Shown here piece by piece: positions 22,110 through 33,182 of a DNA stretch of 64,000 nt. The notes below the pieces were generated by a model. That model searched no databases, was not told the origin of the DNA, and was given only the letters and a program-made list of their open reading frames with translations. The stretch is from Patagioenas fasciata (lineage: Eukaryota > Chordata > Aves > Columbiformes > Columbidae): the NCBI RefSeq assembly GCF_037038585.1, contig NC_092526.1, positions 41,551,501-41,615,500 on the forward strand, written 5' to 3'. Position numbers and translations under genes: made by a program. Numbering within the stretch: position 1 is the stretch's first letter; every line of letters starts with the position of its first letter.

Positions 22110-23035
22110 GTATTTCTATTCATATTTACACCACATTCCTCTGTAGACAAAGAGGAACGCCATCAGACCTTTTAGATCACGCCTAAACAAAAACCCCAAC
22201 TGCCTGAGACACTTAGACTGAACCTAAAATGCAAAGATCCCTCCATGAGGATGGTTTTTTGCTGTACTTTCACAATATGGATATGTATAAATCTTTGAAA
22301 ACCCCATCAGCAGCTGCTCCCTGGGACCTGCTGGCAGTTTTAAGAGAGAAAAAAAAAATTTAAAAATAAATAAATAAATAAATAAAATGCTGCAGATCTA
22401 CTTAGGCTGGGCTGCAGGACTGAAATGGAGGAACTCAAATAACCAAAACACCCACCTGATGACATAATTTCATCAGCAAAAGCAGCAATTTGCAGAATTC
22501 AGCTTCTTTGGGAAAGTGAGAAATTGCTGAGCTGACACCAACTCCTGCAGTGTCCTTGTCACCTGCTGAGTCACCGCATCCCCACCACGGTAGCGGGTAT
22601 TGTGAGACAGGTTCTATGCCAGCTGGGTGTGGCAGCCGAGCACCCCCTAGGGGAGGTGGAGCCTGTCAGCCCCAGGCCTGTCACTGCCTGCTGTCCCTCC
22701 TGTCAGCACTGAGGCCTCAGAAAACTGTCCAAAACTTCCCCAGATTTGGGGCCAAACTGGCCCAAAGTCTCCAAGAGAAAAGACAGAAAGAAGGTTATTG
22801 GACAGAGGGAGAAAGTGAAGGGAACAGGACAAAGGGAGGGAAGAGGACACACTAGTGCCGGGCTGCAGGACTGAAATGGAGGAATTGAAAGAAAAGAACC
22901 AGGAAGCAGGAGAGTGAGAGAAAAGGAAAGAAGAGAGGAAAGAAGAGACATGCAGCCAAACGAGGGGTTAGTGAAAGAGGATGGGACACAGAACAGGATG
23001 AGTGGGAAATAAGGCAAGGCAGGGTAAGGCACAGA
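22110..23035 (+). repeat. R0.89 satellite, about one unit, left arm
   Basis: It enters mid-unit, contains a small TAAATAAATAAA tract near 22365-22385, then the CACGGTAGCGGG landmark at about 22583 and the purine-rich core. It runs directly into the CACAGAGT satellite. Confidence 0.85.
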
Positions 23036-26000
23036 GTCACAGAGTCAGAGTCACAAAGTCAGAGTCACAAAGTCAGAGTCACAGTGACAGAGTCACAGCG
23101 TCACACACACAGAGACACAGAGTCACAGATGTCACAGGGTCACATACTCATAGAGTCACAGTCACAGAGTAACAGTCACAGAGTAACAGAGTCACAGTCG
23201 CAGAATCACAAAGTAAGTACCAGAGTCATTCAGAGAGTAACAGAGTTGCAGTCACAAGGTCACAATGTCACAATCACAGAGGCACAGTCACAGAGTCACA
23301 GACTCACAGACACACACAGTCAGATTCACAGGGTGATAGTCATAGTCACAGGATTACAAATAAAATCATAGAGTCAGTCTCACAGAGTTGCAGTGGGAGT
23401 CACAGATTCATAGAGTCACAGAATCATAGAGTCACAGAATCACAGTCACATAGTAGCAGAGTCACAGGCACAGAGTCACAGAGTCACAGAGTCACAAGAG
23501 TCACATCGTCACAGATGTCACAGATGTCTCAGAGTCACAGTCCCAGAGTCACAGTGTCACAGAGTCATAGAGTCACCATCACAGGTGTCACAGATTTCAC
23601 AGATGTCACAGAGGCACAAAGTCACAATCTCAGAGTCACAGTGTCACAGTCACAGACTCCCAGAGTCCCAGAGTCAAAGAGTCACAATCACAGTCACAGA
23701 GTTGCAGTCACAGTGTCACAGAGTCACAATCACAGTGACAGAGTCACAGAGTGTCACAGTAAAAAAGCCACAGTGAACAGAGTCACAGGGTCACTTTCGT
23801 AGTCACAGAGTCACAGAGTCAAAGAGTCACACAGTTAGAGTCACAAAGTCACAATCACAGAGTCACTATGTCACAGTCACAGAGTCACAGTCGCATAGTC
23901 CCAGAGTAAAATATTCAAATTGTAACATTGTAACATAGTCAGAGAGGCACAGTCTCAGAGACACACAGTCAGAGAGTCACAGCCAGAGTTACTGTCACAG
24001 CATCACAGAGGTCAAAAAGTCACAGTCACGGACACAGAATCACAAGCACAGAGTCAGAGTCACAGAGTCACAGAGTCACAGAGTCACAGAGTCACAGTCA
24101 CTGAGTAAGAGTCACAGTATCACAGTGTCACAGAGGCACAGTGTCACAGCGTCATAGAGTCGCATATTCATAGAGTCACAGTCACAGAATCACAGACTCA
24201 GAGACACAGAGTCACAGTCACAGTCACAAAGTAACAGTAACACAGAATCACAGCATCACAGATGTCACAGAGTCACTGCAACAGAGTCACCGTCACAGAG
24301 ACACAGACTCAGGGAGTCGCAGAGTCCGAATCACAGAGTCACGGATGTCACAGACCCACAGATGTCACAGACTCACAGTTACAGAGTCACAGTCACAGAC
24401 ACAGAATCACGAGCACAGAGTCAGAGTCACACAGTGACAGAGTCACAGTCACAGAGTCACAGAGCCAGGGTAACAGTCACAGAGTCTCAGTCACAGTGTC
24501 ACAGAATCACAGAGTCATAGACTCAAAATCACAGTCACAGAACCGCAGTCACAGCGTCACAGAGTCACAGTCACAGTGACGGAGCCACAGTGCCACAGTC
24601 ACAGAGCACAGTGAACAGAGTCACAGGGTCACTTTCATAGAGTCACAGAGTCAAAGTCACAGAGTCACAGTGTCACAATCAGAGAGTCACACAGTCACAG
24701 AGTCACTGTCACAGAGTCTCTGTCACAGAGTCAAAGATGTCACAGTGTCACAGTCACAGAACCACAATCATATATGTCACAGAGTCACAGATGTCACAGA
24801 GTCACAGATGTCACAGTCACAGATGTCACAGAGTCAGAGTCACAATCAGTCACAGAGTCACAGTCACAGATTCACAGTCACAATCAGTGAGTCAAGGAAT
24901 CACACAGTCACAGAGTCACAGACACAGACTCACAGTCACAGATGTCACAGTTTCACAGTCACAGAGATTCAGTCACAGAGTCACAGTCACAGAGTCACAG
25001 AGTCATAGTCAGAGTCACAGAGTCACAGAGGTCACAGAGTGACAGAGTCACAGTCACCGAGTAAGAGTCACAGAGTCACAGTGTCACAGAGTCATAGAGT
25101 CACATATTCATAGAGTCACAGTCACAGAATCACAGAATCAGAGACACAGATTCACAGTCACAATCACCATGCAACAGTAACACAGAATCACAGAGTCACA
25201 GATGTCACAGAGTCCCCATCACAGAGTCACAATCACAGAGTCACTGTCATAGAGACACAGACTCAGAGTCACAGAGTCAGAATCAGCGTCACAGTGTTGC
25301 AGTAACAGTGTCAGAGTCACAGAGTCAGTTTCACAGATTCACAGCCTCACAATCACAGAGTCACAGTCACAATCAGAGAGTCACACAGCCACAGAGTCAC
25401 TGTCACAGAGTCTCTGACACAGAGTCAAAGATGTCACAGAGTCACAGTCACAGTGTCACAGTCACAGAGCCACAGTCATATATGTCACAGGGTCAGAGTC
25501 ACAATCAGTCACAGAGTCACAGATTCACAGTCACAATCAGAGAGTCAAGGAGTCACACAGTCACAGAGTCACAGACACAGACTCACAGTCACAGATGTCA
25601 CAGTTCCACAGTCACAGTCACAGAGTCTCAGTCAAAGAGTCACAGAGTCATAGTCAGAGTCACAGAGTCACAAAGGTCACAGAGTGACAGAGTCACAGTC
25701 ACCGAGTAAGAATCACAGAATCACAGTGTCACAGAGTCATAGATTCACATATTCATAGAGTCATAGTCACAGAATCACAGACTCAAAGAGTGACAGTCAC
25801 AGTCACAAAGTAACAGTAACACAGAATCACAAAGTCACAGATTTCACAGAGTCACCGTCACAGAGTCACAATCACAGAGTCACCATCACAGAGACACAAA
25901 TTCAGAGAATCACAGAGTCAGAATCAGTGTCACAGTGTTGCAGTAACAGTGTCAAAGTCACAGAGTCAGTTTCACAGAGTCACAGTTTCACAATCAGAGT

Positions 26001-26534
26001 GTCACAATCACAGACTCACACAGTCACAGAGTCACTGTCACAGAGTCTCTGTCACAGAGTCAAAGATGTCACAGAGTCACAGTCACAATGTCACAGTCAC
26101 AGAGCCACAGTCATATATGTCACAGAGTCACAGTCAGTCACAGAGTCACAGTCACAGATTCACAGTCACAATCAGAGAGCCAAGGAGTCACACAGTCACA
26201 GAGTCACAGACACAGACTCACAGTCACAGATGTCACAGTTTCACAGTCACAGAGATTCAGTCACAGTCACAGTCACAGTGTCACAATCACAGAGTCAGAG
26301 ACACAGAGTCACAGCCACGGTCACCATGTAACAGTAACACAGAATCACAGAGTCACAGATGTCACAGAGTCACCATCACAGAGTCACAATCACAGAGTCA
26401 CTGTCACAGAGACACAGACTCAGAGAGTCAGAGGGTCAGAATCAGAGTCACAGTGTTGCAGTCGCAGAGTCATTTTCACAGAGTCACAGTGTCATAATCA
26501 CAGAGTCACAGTCACAATCAGAGAGTCACACAGT
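23036..26534 (+). repeat. CACAGAGT satellite, 3.5 kb
   Basis: A continuous block of degenerate GTCACAG and CACAGAGT words mixed with AGATGTCACAG variants. Longer second-order repeats are visible: the segments around 24650-25040, 25290-25700 and 25910-26260 share the same succession of variants over about 400 bp, so the block grew partly by duplication of units of roughly 630 bp. Long open frames rich in S, Q, H, T and V are artefacts of the repeat. No gene. Confidence 0.95.
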
Positions 26535-27745
26535 CACTCTCCTCCTTCCTGCCTCTTTTCTTTCAATTCCTCCATTTCAGTCCTGCAGCCCGGCACTAGA
26601 TTTTCCTCTTCCCTCCCTTTGTCCTGCTCCCTTCGCTTTCTCCCTCTGTCCCATATCCTTTTTCCTGTCTTTTCTCTTGGACACTTTGGGTCAATTTGAA
26701 TCAAAACGTGGGGATGTTCTGCCCAGATTTCAGAGGCTGTGCTTGTGACAGGAGGGACAGCAGGCAGTAATAGGCCTGTGGCTGGTAGGTTCTCCCTCTT
26801 CTAGGGGGCACTCGGCTGCCACACCCAGCTGGCATAGAACCTGTCTCACAATACCCGCTACCGTGGTGAGGATGCGACAGCACTGAAAGTGACAGGGACA
26901 CAGCAGGACTTGGTGTCAGCTCAGCAATTTCTGAGTTCCCCGGAGAAGCTGAACTCTGTCAATTGCTGCTTTTGCTGCTGAAATGATGTCATCAGGTGGG
27001 TGTTTTGGTGTAATACACTGAAAACCAGAGCAGAAATGCTGAAATATTCCCATGATATGCATGATCCCTGCACCAAACCACCATGACTCAACCTAACTAG
27101 ATGTGCAGCTAAGTTTTTGTACTGCCAGCAGATTGTGGAAGTACCGTATAAAAAACATCTTTATGGAGAGATCTTTCCATTTTAGGCTTAGTCTAAGTGT
27201 CTCAAGTAGTTGGAGGATTTTTGTTTGGGCCTAATCTAAATAATCTAATGGCTTTCCTCCTCATCTGAATATGAATGTGGTAGAAAGTATAAAGGAAAAA
27301 AATTCCTGCAGCTTAGCCTTTCCTTGCCTTGTTTCCTTCTCATCCCCTTCCCTGTCCCATCCTCTCTCACTAACCCCTCGTCTGGCTGCATGTCTCTTTT
27401 TGCCTCTCTTCTTTCCTTTTGTCTCACTCTCCTGCTCCCTGGCTCTCTTCTTTCAATTCCTTCATTTTAGTCCTGCAGCCCGGCACTAGCTTTTCCTCTT
27501 CCCTCCCTTTCTCTTGCTGCCTTCGCTTTCTGCCTCTCTCCCATATCTTTCTTCCTGTATTTTCTCTCAAAGACTTTTTGCCAGTTCGGCCCCAAATCTG
27601 GGCATGTTTTGGGCAGTTTTCTGGGGCCTCAGTGCTGACAGGAGGGACAGCAGGCAGTGACAGGCCTGGGGCTGGGAGGCTCCCCCTTTCCAAGGGGGCG
27701 TACGGCTGCCACACCCAGCTGACATAGAACCTTTGTCAAAAGGAG
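26535..27745 (-). repeat. R0.89 satellite, about 1.4 units, right arm, minus orientation
   Basis: The reverse complement of the R0.89 unit starts immediately after the CACAGAGT block, with one full unit (26535-27240) followed by about 500 bp of a second. With 22110-23035 it forms an inverted pair of arms around the satellite. Confidence 0.85.
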
Positions 27746-29649
27746 CCAGTGAGCCCAACATCAAAAGCAGTATGTAAAAACATAATCTCACCCTTTTTCC
27801 TACACACCACGCTGAGTTTTTATCACCCCAGCCTTGTATGTAATTTCCAAGCATTAACATAATATATTTTCCAGTAAATGTTTTAAATATTGGACTCAGC
27901 AAGGTAAAATTAGTCATGTCTTTGTTGTGAGGACACTTCTGTGCAGCTCCGTGATTCCTTGTCGTGTCCTTAAATACTTGGACATTTGTTATTAAAACCG
28001 TATAATTGCAGCGATTTTGTTGGGGCCGCCCTGAATACTAAAATGTCTTTAATATATTGCCAGGAATTTAAATATTGTTGCTACACAACTGTGAATTTAC
28101 ATTTGGGAAAAGGGTGGTGTTTTTCTTCAGGTTTGCAAACACTGTCATTCTGCTTCTAAAATACATATAAATGAGAAACACAAGGAAACACTTGACTGGT
28201 AAATGGTCTGGATCTGGATTTGCTGCTTTTTTTTTTTTTTAATACTATGTGTCTCTGCCGTGTTTTTGATATTTTGTCTTTATTTTAATATAAATTGCCT
28301 TTACTGTATTCCAACAAATTCACATGGGTTTTTGTTTCTTGAAAACAGCTATTTTTCTCTTTTTTTACTAGCGTGTGTATCAACACAAAGTCCATCTTCA
28401 CAAATACAGCTTATTTGGCTTTTTTCAATGTTTCTGTATGTATTCCAAAGCACAACTTAGTGTAGTAGGAATAAGTCACTGGAAAGTTCGCCAATGATTG
28501 TGGAACAGTAAGGCGGCAACATTTGAATTTGTTACAGCTTTTTTGTGCTGCTGTCCCATTGTTACTACACTCTATCTTGAATGTACGATTGAATATGTGT
28601 TAAATTTTTTGTGAACAGATCAATGACTCTCCTGTACCTCTTTCTCTCACACAGCTTATTAAGGTATTACAAGATAATATAAAGTATACATCCTTGTCAA
28701 ATGCTTTAAAAAAAAAGTGTTTTCTTCCTATTTTTAAATCTTACGCGGTTACCTATAGCTCGACAAGTCCTATAATGTGAACAATACTTTAATATTTGAT
28801 AATTAAAAGTCGTTATTTTGCGTTTCGTTACTTCTGGGCCAGAAGCTAACACAATTTTCACGGAATAATTTAATTATGGAGATTTCAGCGGGGGTTGCAA
28901 CAGCCGAAACAGAAGCGCTTTTGTAACATGGACAATTGCACAATGATGTCTGAATTTCTAGGGTGGAGTTCATTTCCGAGAAATCTCTCGCTGCCTAAAT
29001 TAAGATTTCTGGCACTTTATTTCATTCATTTAATTTAATACATTCAGGAAAGTAATTAAATTGGAAGGTAGCCACCAAAGGAAATCTAAATCTCAATTCT
29101 AAATGTGTCCTTGGTTCTGCAATTTCATGGGGAAGTTTATGCCTTTTTGTGATCCCCAAGTGCCCCATAACAACCAACAAGTTCCCCATTAGTGCCCCAT
29201 AGTGCCCTACAAGTGACTCATGAAGCCCCAAGGGACCCAGGAGTTCAGGAGGGACCCAGGAGTTCGGGGAGGGACAACCTGGAATTCTAAACGTAATGTT
29301 TTCTTTTTTCTCAGTAACAGACAATAAATATGGCTGTAGATCATCCTCTGTGATCCTTCATGCCTGTTTATCTACCTCAGTATTACTGGATTTTTTTCTG
29401 TTTTGAACTCTTTTTAATGATATTTTGCAGTTTTTAGGATTCCGTACAAAACTGAGATGTTTCTGTTGACCCCACCTGTTGGATATTTGTGTGGTTTTGT
29501 TACACAAGTCTTTTGTTGAATATTCATGCAGCCCTTATGCTTGGCAAAAGGAGAGGATTAAAAGATTTTGCTAGCTAAAATTATCACCGAAATGTCATTT
29601 CAAGTGTGGGTCTTCAGATGAGAGATGTCTGCATTTCTGTTCGTAACAG
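27746..29649. other. AT-rich sequence upstream of the RBBP6-like exons
   Basis: Probably intronic. I searched for the DWNN ubiquitin-like domain and the zinc-knuckle exons expected upstream in RBBP6 and did not see them. A degenerate GTGCCCCATA-type tract lies at about 29155-29280, and a T-run at about 28227-28241. Confidence 0.35.
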
Positions 29650-31530
29650 GACAGAACTTTTGAACCTGTTCCCAGGATTAAAAAGAGCATAGGAATTCCC
29701 AGGAGTTTCCCGATGGAGCTGAAAGATCCCAGTACAAGGGGTGTGATGCTGACAAACACCGGAAAATACGCTATACCGATTATCAACGTGTAAGTACGGA
29801 ATTAATTGGACTTACGCGAAAGGCAACAAGAGAAACCACGTGTGAGTGGCAATGCCAGTAAGTTGCACAGCACCTATAGTTATGGGGGAAGAAGCATTGT
29901 CACTGTTTCATAACCTGAAAATTCCGTCTATTATCTCCCTTTGATGAAACCAAAAGCTTGGAAAAGCTTTCCTTTGCCCGTCTTCAACTTTTTGATTTTC
30001 CATCTCCTGCTCCAGGGAGAGGGAAGAAGGAAAAACCTCCATTTTTACCAGCGGAACCGCCCTCCTCCTCCTCAAACCATGACCCTGTTCCCGAAAAGTA
30101 TTTATGTCTCATCCGTAAAAACATAACAAACAATGCCGTCATTATTCCCTGCTATGGAAACAGTTATTGTGACGAATGTGTTTGTTAATGCCAAGCATCA
30201 CACCTGCTCTTCTGAAAGTAGAAATATAAGAAGGAAATATCATTTAAACTATCAGAAAAGAAATTTAAGAAATAAATATAATTTAATCTGCATTCTTCTC
30301 CCTGAGAGGGTTGGTTCAGGCCTCCAGAATTCAAACCTACCTACTCATGGTTTTTGAGACGTGTTTTATTCATTAACCTTGAAGTTGGTGACTTCTCACT
30401 GAATGAGAAGGTGGAAAAAACACCAGTCCAAACATCCAGACACAGCCTCGTCTAATGAGACTAATTAGAACACCAGGACACAACCCAGTCTACATTTTTA
30501 AATGTTGTAAGAACAAAATATCAAAACTCTATAGCTCTTTGTTGCATACAAGAAACTTTTTACACTATTGAACATTTAGAGCTTCATGCTTTTCATTCCA
30601 GACTATATTTACCCATTCATCATCTAAGTGTTCTTATCATTGATTAGAACCCACAAAATGTCCTTAGTTTGGCTAAAAATGCTTGGATGGTTCTAATTCT
30701 TCACAGGTATCAGGACAGCGTTACTGAAATCTGAGGAACATAAATGCCCAACCTGTCACCGGATGGATGTTTCTCCTGATGCTTTAGTTGCGAACAAGTT
30801 CCTACGCCAGGTAACGCAATGACTTTTACATAAGCTGTTTGTAAAAAATATTGATTTACATCTCCTTAAGCAAGGCTGAATTGCTTAAGGCTGAATTTTC
30901 TATTCAAACACATTATCTGTTGTTCCAGAAGGTCACAACTCTAAATTTAGAGGCAATTTGTCCAATTTGGGTCACAGTTTTGTTTAGCGTGATCACCTCA
31001 CATTCAAATTCAGCATTAACACTGAAGGACTTTAAATACCAAAGCATTAAATAAAGGATTAAATACCAATCCTTAACATCCATGTTTAATGTGACATGTT
31101 TCTATCTCTGTATGTTGATTTATTTTAGGTTTGATGGCATTTGCAGGAATGCACAAGCAATTTGACTCCGCAGAGGCTTTTGTGTGGAGATCTGCCGAAG
31201 TTTCTGGAATATATTCTGTAACGTTACCTTTTTGCAAATGGTTTTCTCTAGGCTGTGAACAACTTCAGAAATAGAACTGACTACACAAAAAGGGTCCGTA
31301 AGCAGCTTTGGCAGCAGCCACCACCACTCATGACACCTCCTGCTGCTCTGGTGACAAACGCGGAACTTTCCACATCTTCCTCTCTGCCCATCAGCAGTTT
31401 GTCAGAAGAGAAAGTAAGTTTTATTTCAATATACATCATTATTTCGGATTTCAGTAGGGCTTATTTTCCACGCATTTGCATTTATTCCCCAGGACTATCA
31501 GGTTCCTGCTCCAGGACAAGCGTCTTGGAG
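29650..31530 (+). CDS. RBBP6: RBBP6-like gene, five consecutive exons (partial, possibly degenerating paralogue)
   Basis: RBBP6 is a nuclear RING-type E3 ubiquitin ligase that binds p53 and RB and belongs to the pre-mRNA 3'-processing machinery. Five exons with consensus junctions are readable: 29650-29789 (R-I-K-K-S-x-G-I-P-R-S-F and T-N-T-G-K-Y-A-I-P), about 30020-30177 (G-K-K-E-K-P-P-F-L-P, then the first half of the RING), 30707-30810 (second half, C-P-T-C-H and S-P-D-A-L-V-A-N-K-F-L-R-Q), 31252-31413 (A-V-N-N-F, Y-T-K-R-V-R-K-Q-L and a proline-rich start) and 31493-31530 (D-Y-Q-V-P). The frame is open through all junctions if exon two starts at 30020. Differences from the conserved family sequence are notable: the second Cys of the first C-x-x-C is Arg, a Cys two residues after I-I-P is Tyr, and about six residues are missing at the first junction. 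DWNN, zinc-knuckle and downstream SR-rich exons are not in the window. An LTR starts 79 bp after the last exon. Confidence 0.8.
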
Positions 31531-31608
31531 GTAACTGATCTAAGGTGCATTTCAAAACATACCATACCCTGCTTTGGAACTTGTGCCAAAATGGATAATA
31601 CAGGGAAC

Positions 31609-32250
31609 TGACAATTAACTAACATTTAAAGACTAACACTTGACACTTAAGGAACTAACCCTACCCCACATCACTAAAGACACTTAGAGAGCTAACCCTT
31701 TAACCCACATCACTATTGCCCAGCCTTGCTTAACTCTGTGTAACTTATTGTACAAAAAACAGGACTTCCCGACACCTTGCAAAAATAATAATCTTTGGGT
31801 GCATCCTTGGTGCATCCTTGGGTGAACTAGATTACAGAAACTTGGGCACAGGACAGGAAATAGGCCAGTTTTAACCAGCTCAGCAGTCTCAGACCTAACC
31901 AGCTCATCACACTGGACCAAAGGTGACCGTGTACAGAGAAAGAGGACCCAGGTTCACGATCACTGTGCAGCTGCAACCAGGAGGAGCCAGAGGTGGAGAC
32001 TATGGAAATGGTCTCCCGGAACTCATTGTAATAAGAACCGCCTTCTCCGGGAAAGGTTATGAATATGTATAGGCGTTCCTGAAACTTTCATGAATATGTA
32101 ACGCTTTACTGCATTTAACCAAGTTCACAGCTACTGTAATTTTACACACGTGTTAGGCGAAGTTATTCCCCATGTGTCCGGCGTCATATATAAATACATA
32201 CCTTCTTTATAACCTCAAGGGTTGTAAGGTCATTCCGCGCCTCATTTTGG
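31609..32250 (+). mobile_element. LTR-like element of the gammaretroviral family
   Basis: Homologous to the LTR at 60610-61195. Shared blocks are GGAGACTATGGAAATG, CTCATTxTAATAAGAA, GGTTATGAATATGTA and a TTTATAACCT element. It begins after GGGAAC with TGACAATTAAC and holds a TATATAAATA box at about 32186-32195. No retroviral genes follow in the same orientation, so it behaves as a solo LTR or a truncated end. It lies inside or just after the RBBP6-like gene. Confidence 0.7.
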
Positions 32251-33004
32251 AGTGCCAGCCAGGAGGGTGTTCTGCTTGCCTTTTTGAACGATTGGGAAGG
32301 GATGTCTGAGGCACACCCTGAAGATTTTTTTTCTGAAAGATCTCCAGTCCCTGTTGTTCATTGCAGGAGCAGACAAAAGACCTCCTGCCATGATAGCGGA
32401 TAAGGTATGTTGTACTAAATTTAACTTAAATGCATTTAATTGCATTTGATGGTGAGCCAGTAAGGTGTGGAGAGACGTCTGATGTGTGGCCACAGTTCCG
32501 CAGTGGGATAAGGTACCTGAGGGGGAGTTGCTGCCTGTTTGGGGTACAGCCGGTAGCGATCTTGGGGGTAGATCAAGCAACTCCGCGATTCCTGCATCTC
32601 GATTCCGAGAGCCAGGATAGACTTTTGCTAATGACTAATTTAGCAAGAGTGAAGGGTAATACAGAAATCTTTATTTCAGCTGCTGAAAAAGGTAATGGTG
32701 AAAAAGGAATAACTGGTCTATAACTGCGTGTTATCTTTTGTAAGTGCCCGGGCATTCCATGCATTCCAATTCTAAATTGCAAAGTAACTCATAAATCGTA
32801 AGACCAACCAGCCATGTCTGGGTGAGCTGTGTGAGTGTGTGCTACTTACAGTAATTGCTGTTTATGGTGGCATGCTTTAGCATGTGATCTGTATAAAGCA
32901 GAAGATGAGCTTAAAACACCTCAAATCATGTGACATATGAATTAAAATTACAGTGTGCACAATGTAAGAAAGTATATGCGGATATGTTTTTCACCCTCCG
33001 AAAT
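32251..33004. other. No gene recognised; possible proviral leader remnant
   Basis: Unique sequence after the LTR, with short frames only. The first ~150 bp could be proviral leader, but no primer-binding site was identified. Confidence 0.3.
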
Positions 33005-33115
33005 CAGGGACGTAATAACAAAATGGGAACAGATTCCGCTAAAACAGTAAAATACAATCTTGCTCTTCTTAGGATGCATCCTTACACATTAGAGTAATTT
33101 AGTGGGGAAACCTGA
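33005..33115 (+). repeat. Dispersed ~380-bp repeat, copy 3 (fragment)
   Basis: It matches 3495-3600 (AACAAAATGGGAAC, GGATGCATCCTT and CATTAGAGTAATT landmarks) with several mismatches. Confidence 0.7.
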
Positions 33116-33182
33116 TAAAAGAAAGTTTGAAACAATATTGTATTCACTTGTGGTTTGAATGTGGGGCTATATCAATTAGTGG

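Noticed and set aside
23036..26534. Possible CRISPR-like repeat array
   Set aside because: There are no unique spacers of constant length and no cas genes. The repeat word is short and continuous, and the genome is vertebrate.
23084..26748. Many open frames of 60-200 residues rich in S, Q, H, T and V
   Set aside because: They are read through a degenerate CACAGAGT satellite, occur in more than one frame at once, and start and stop arbitrarily within the repeat.
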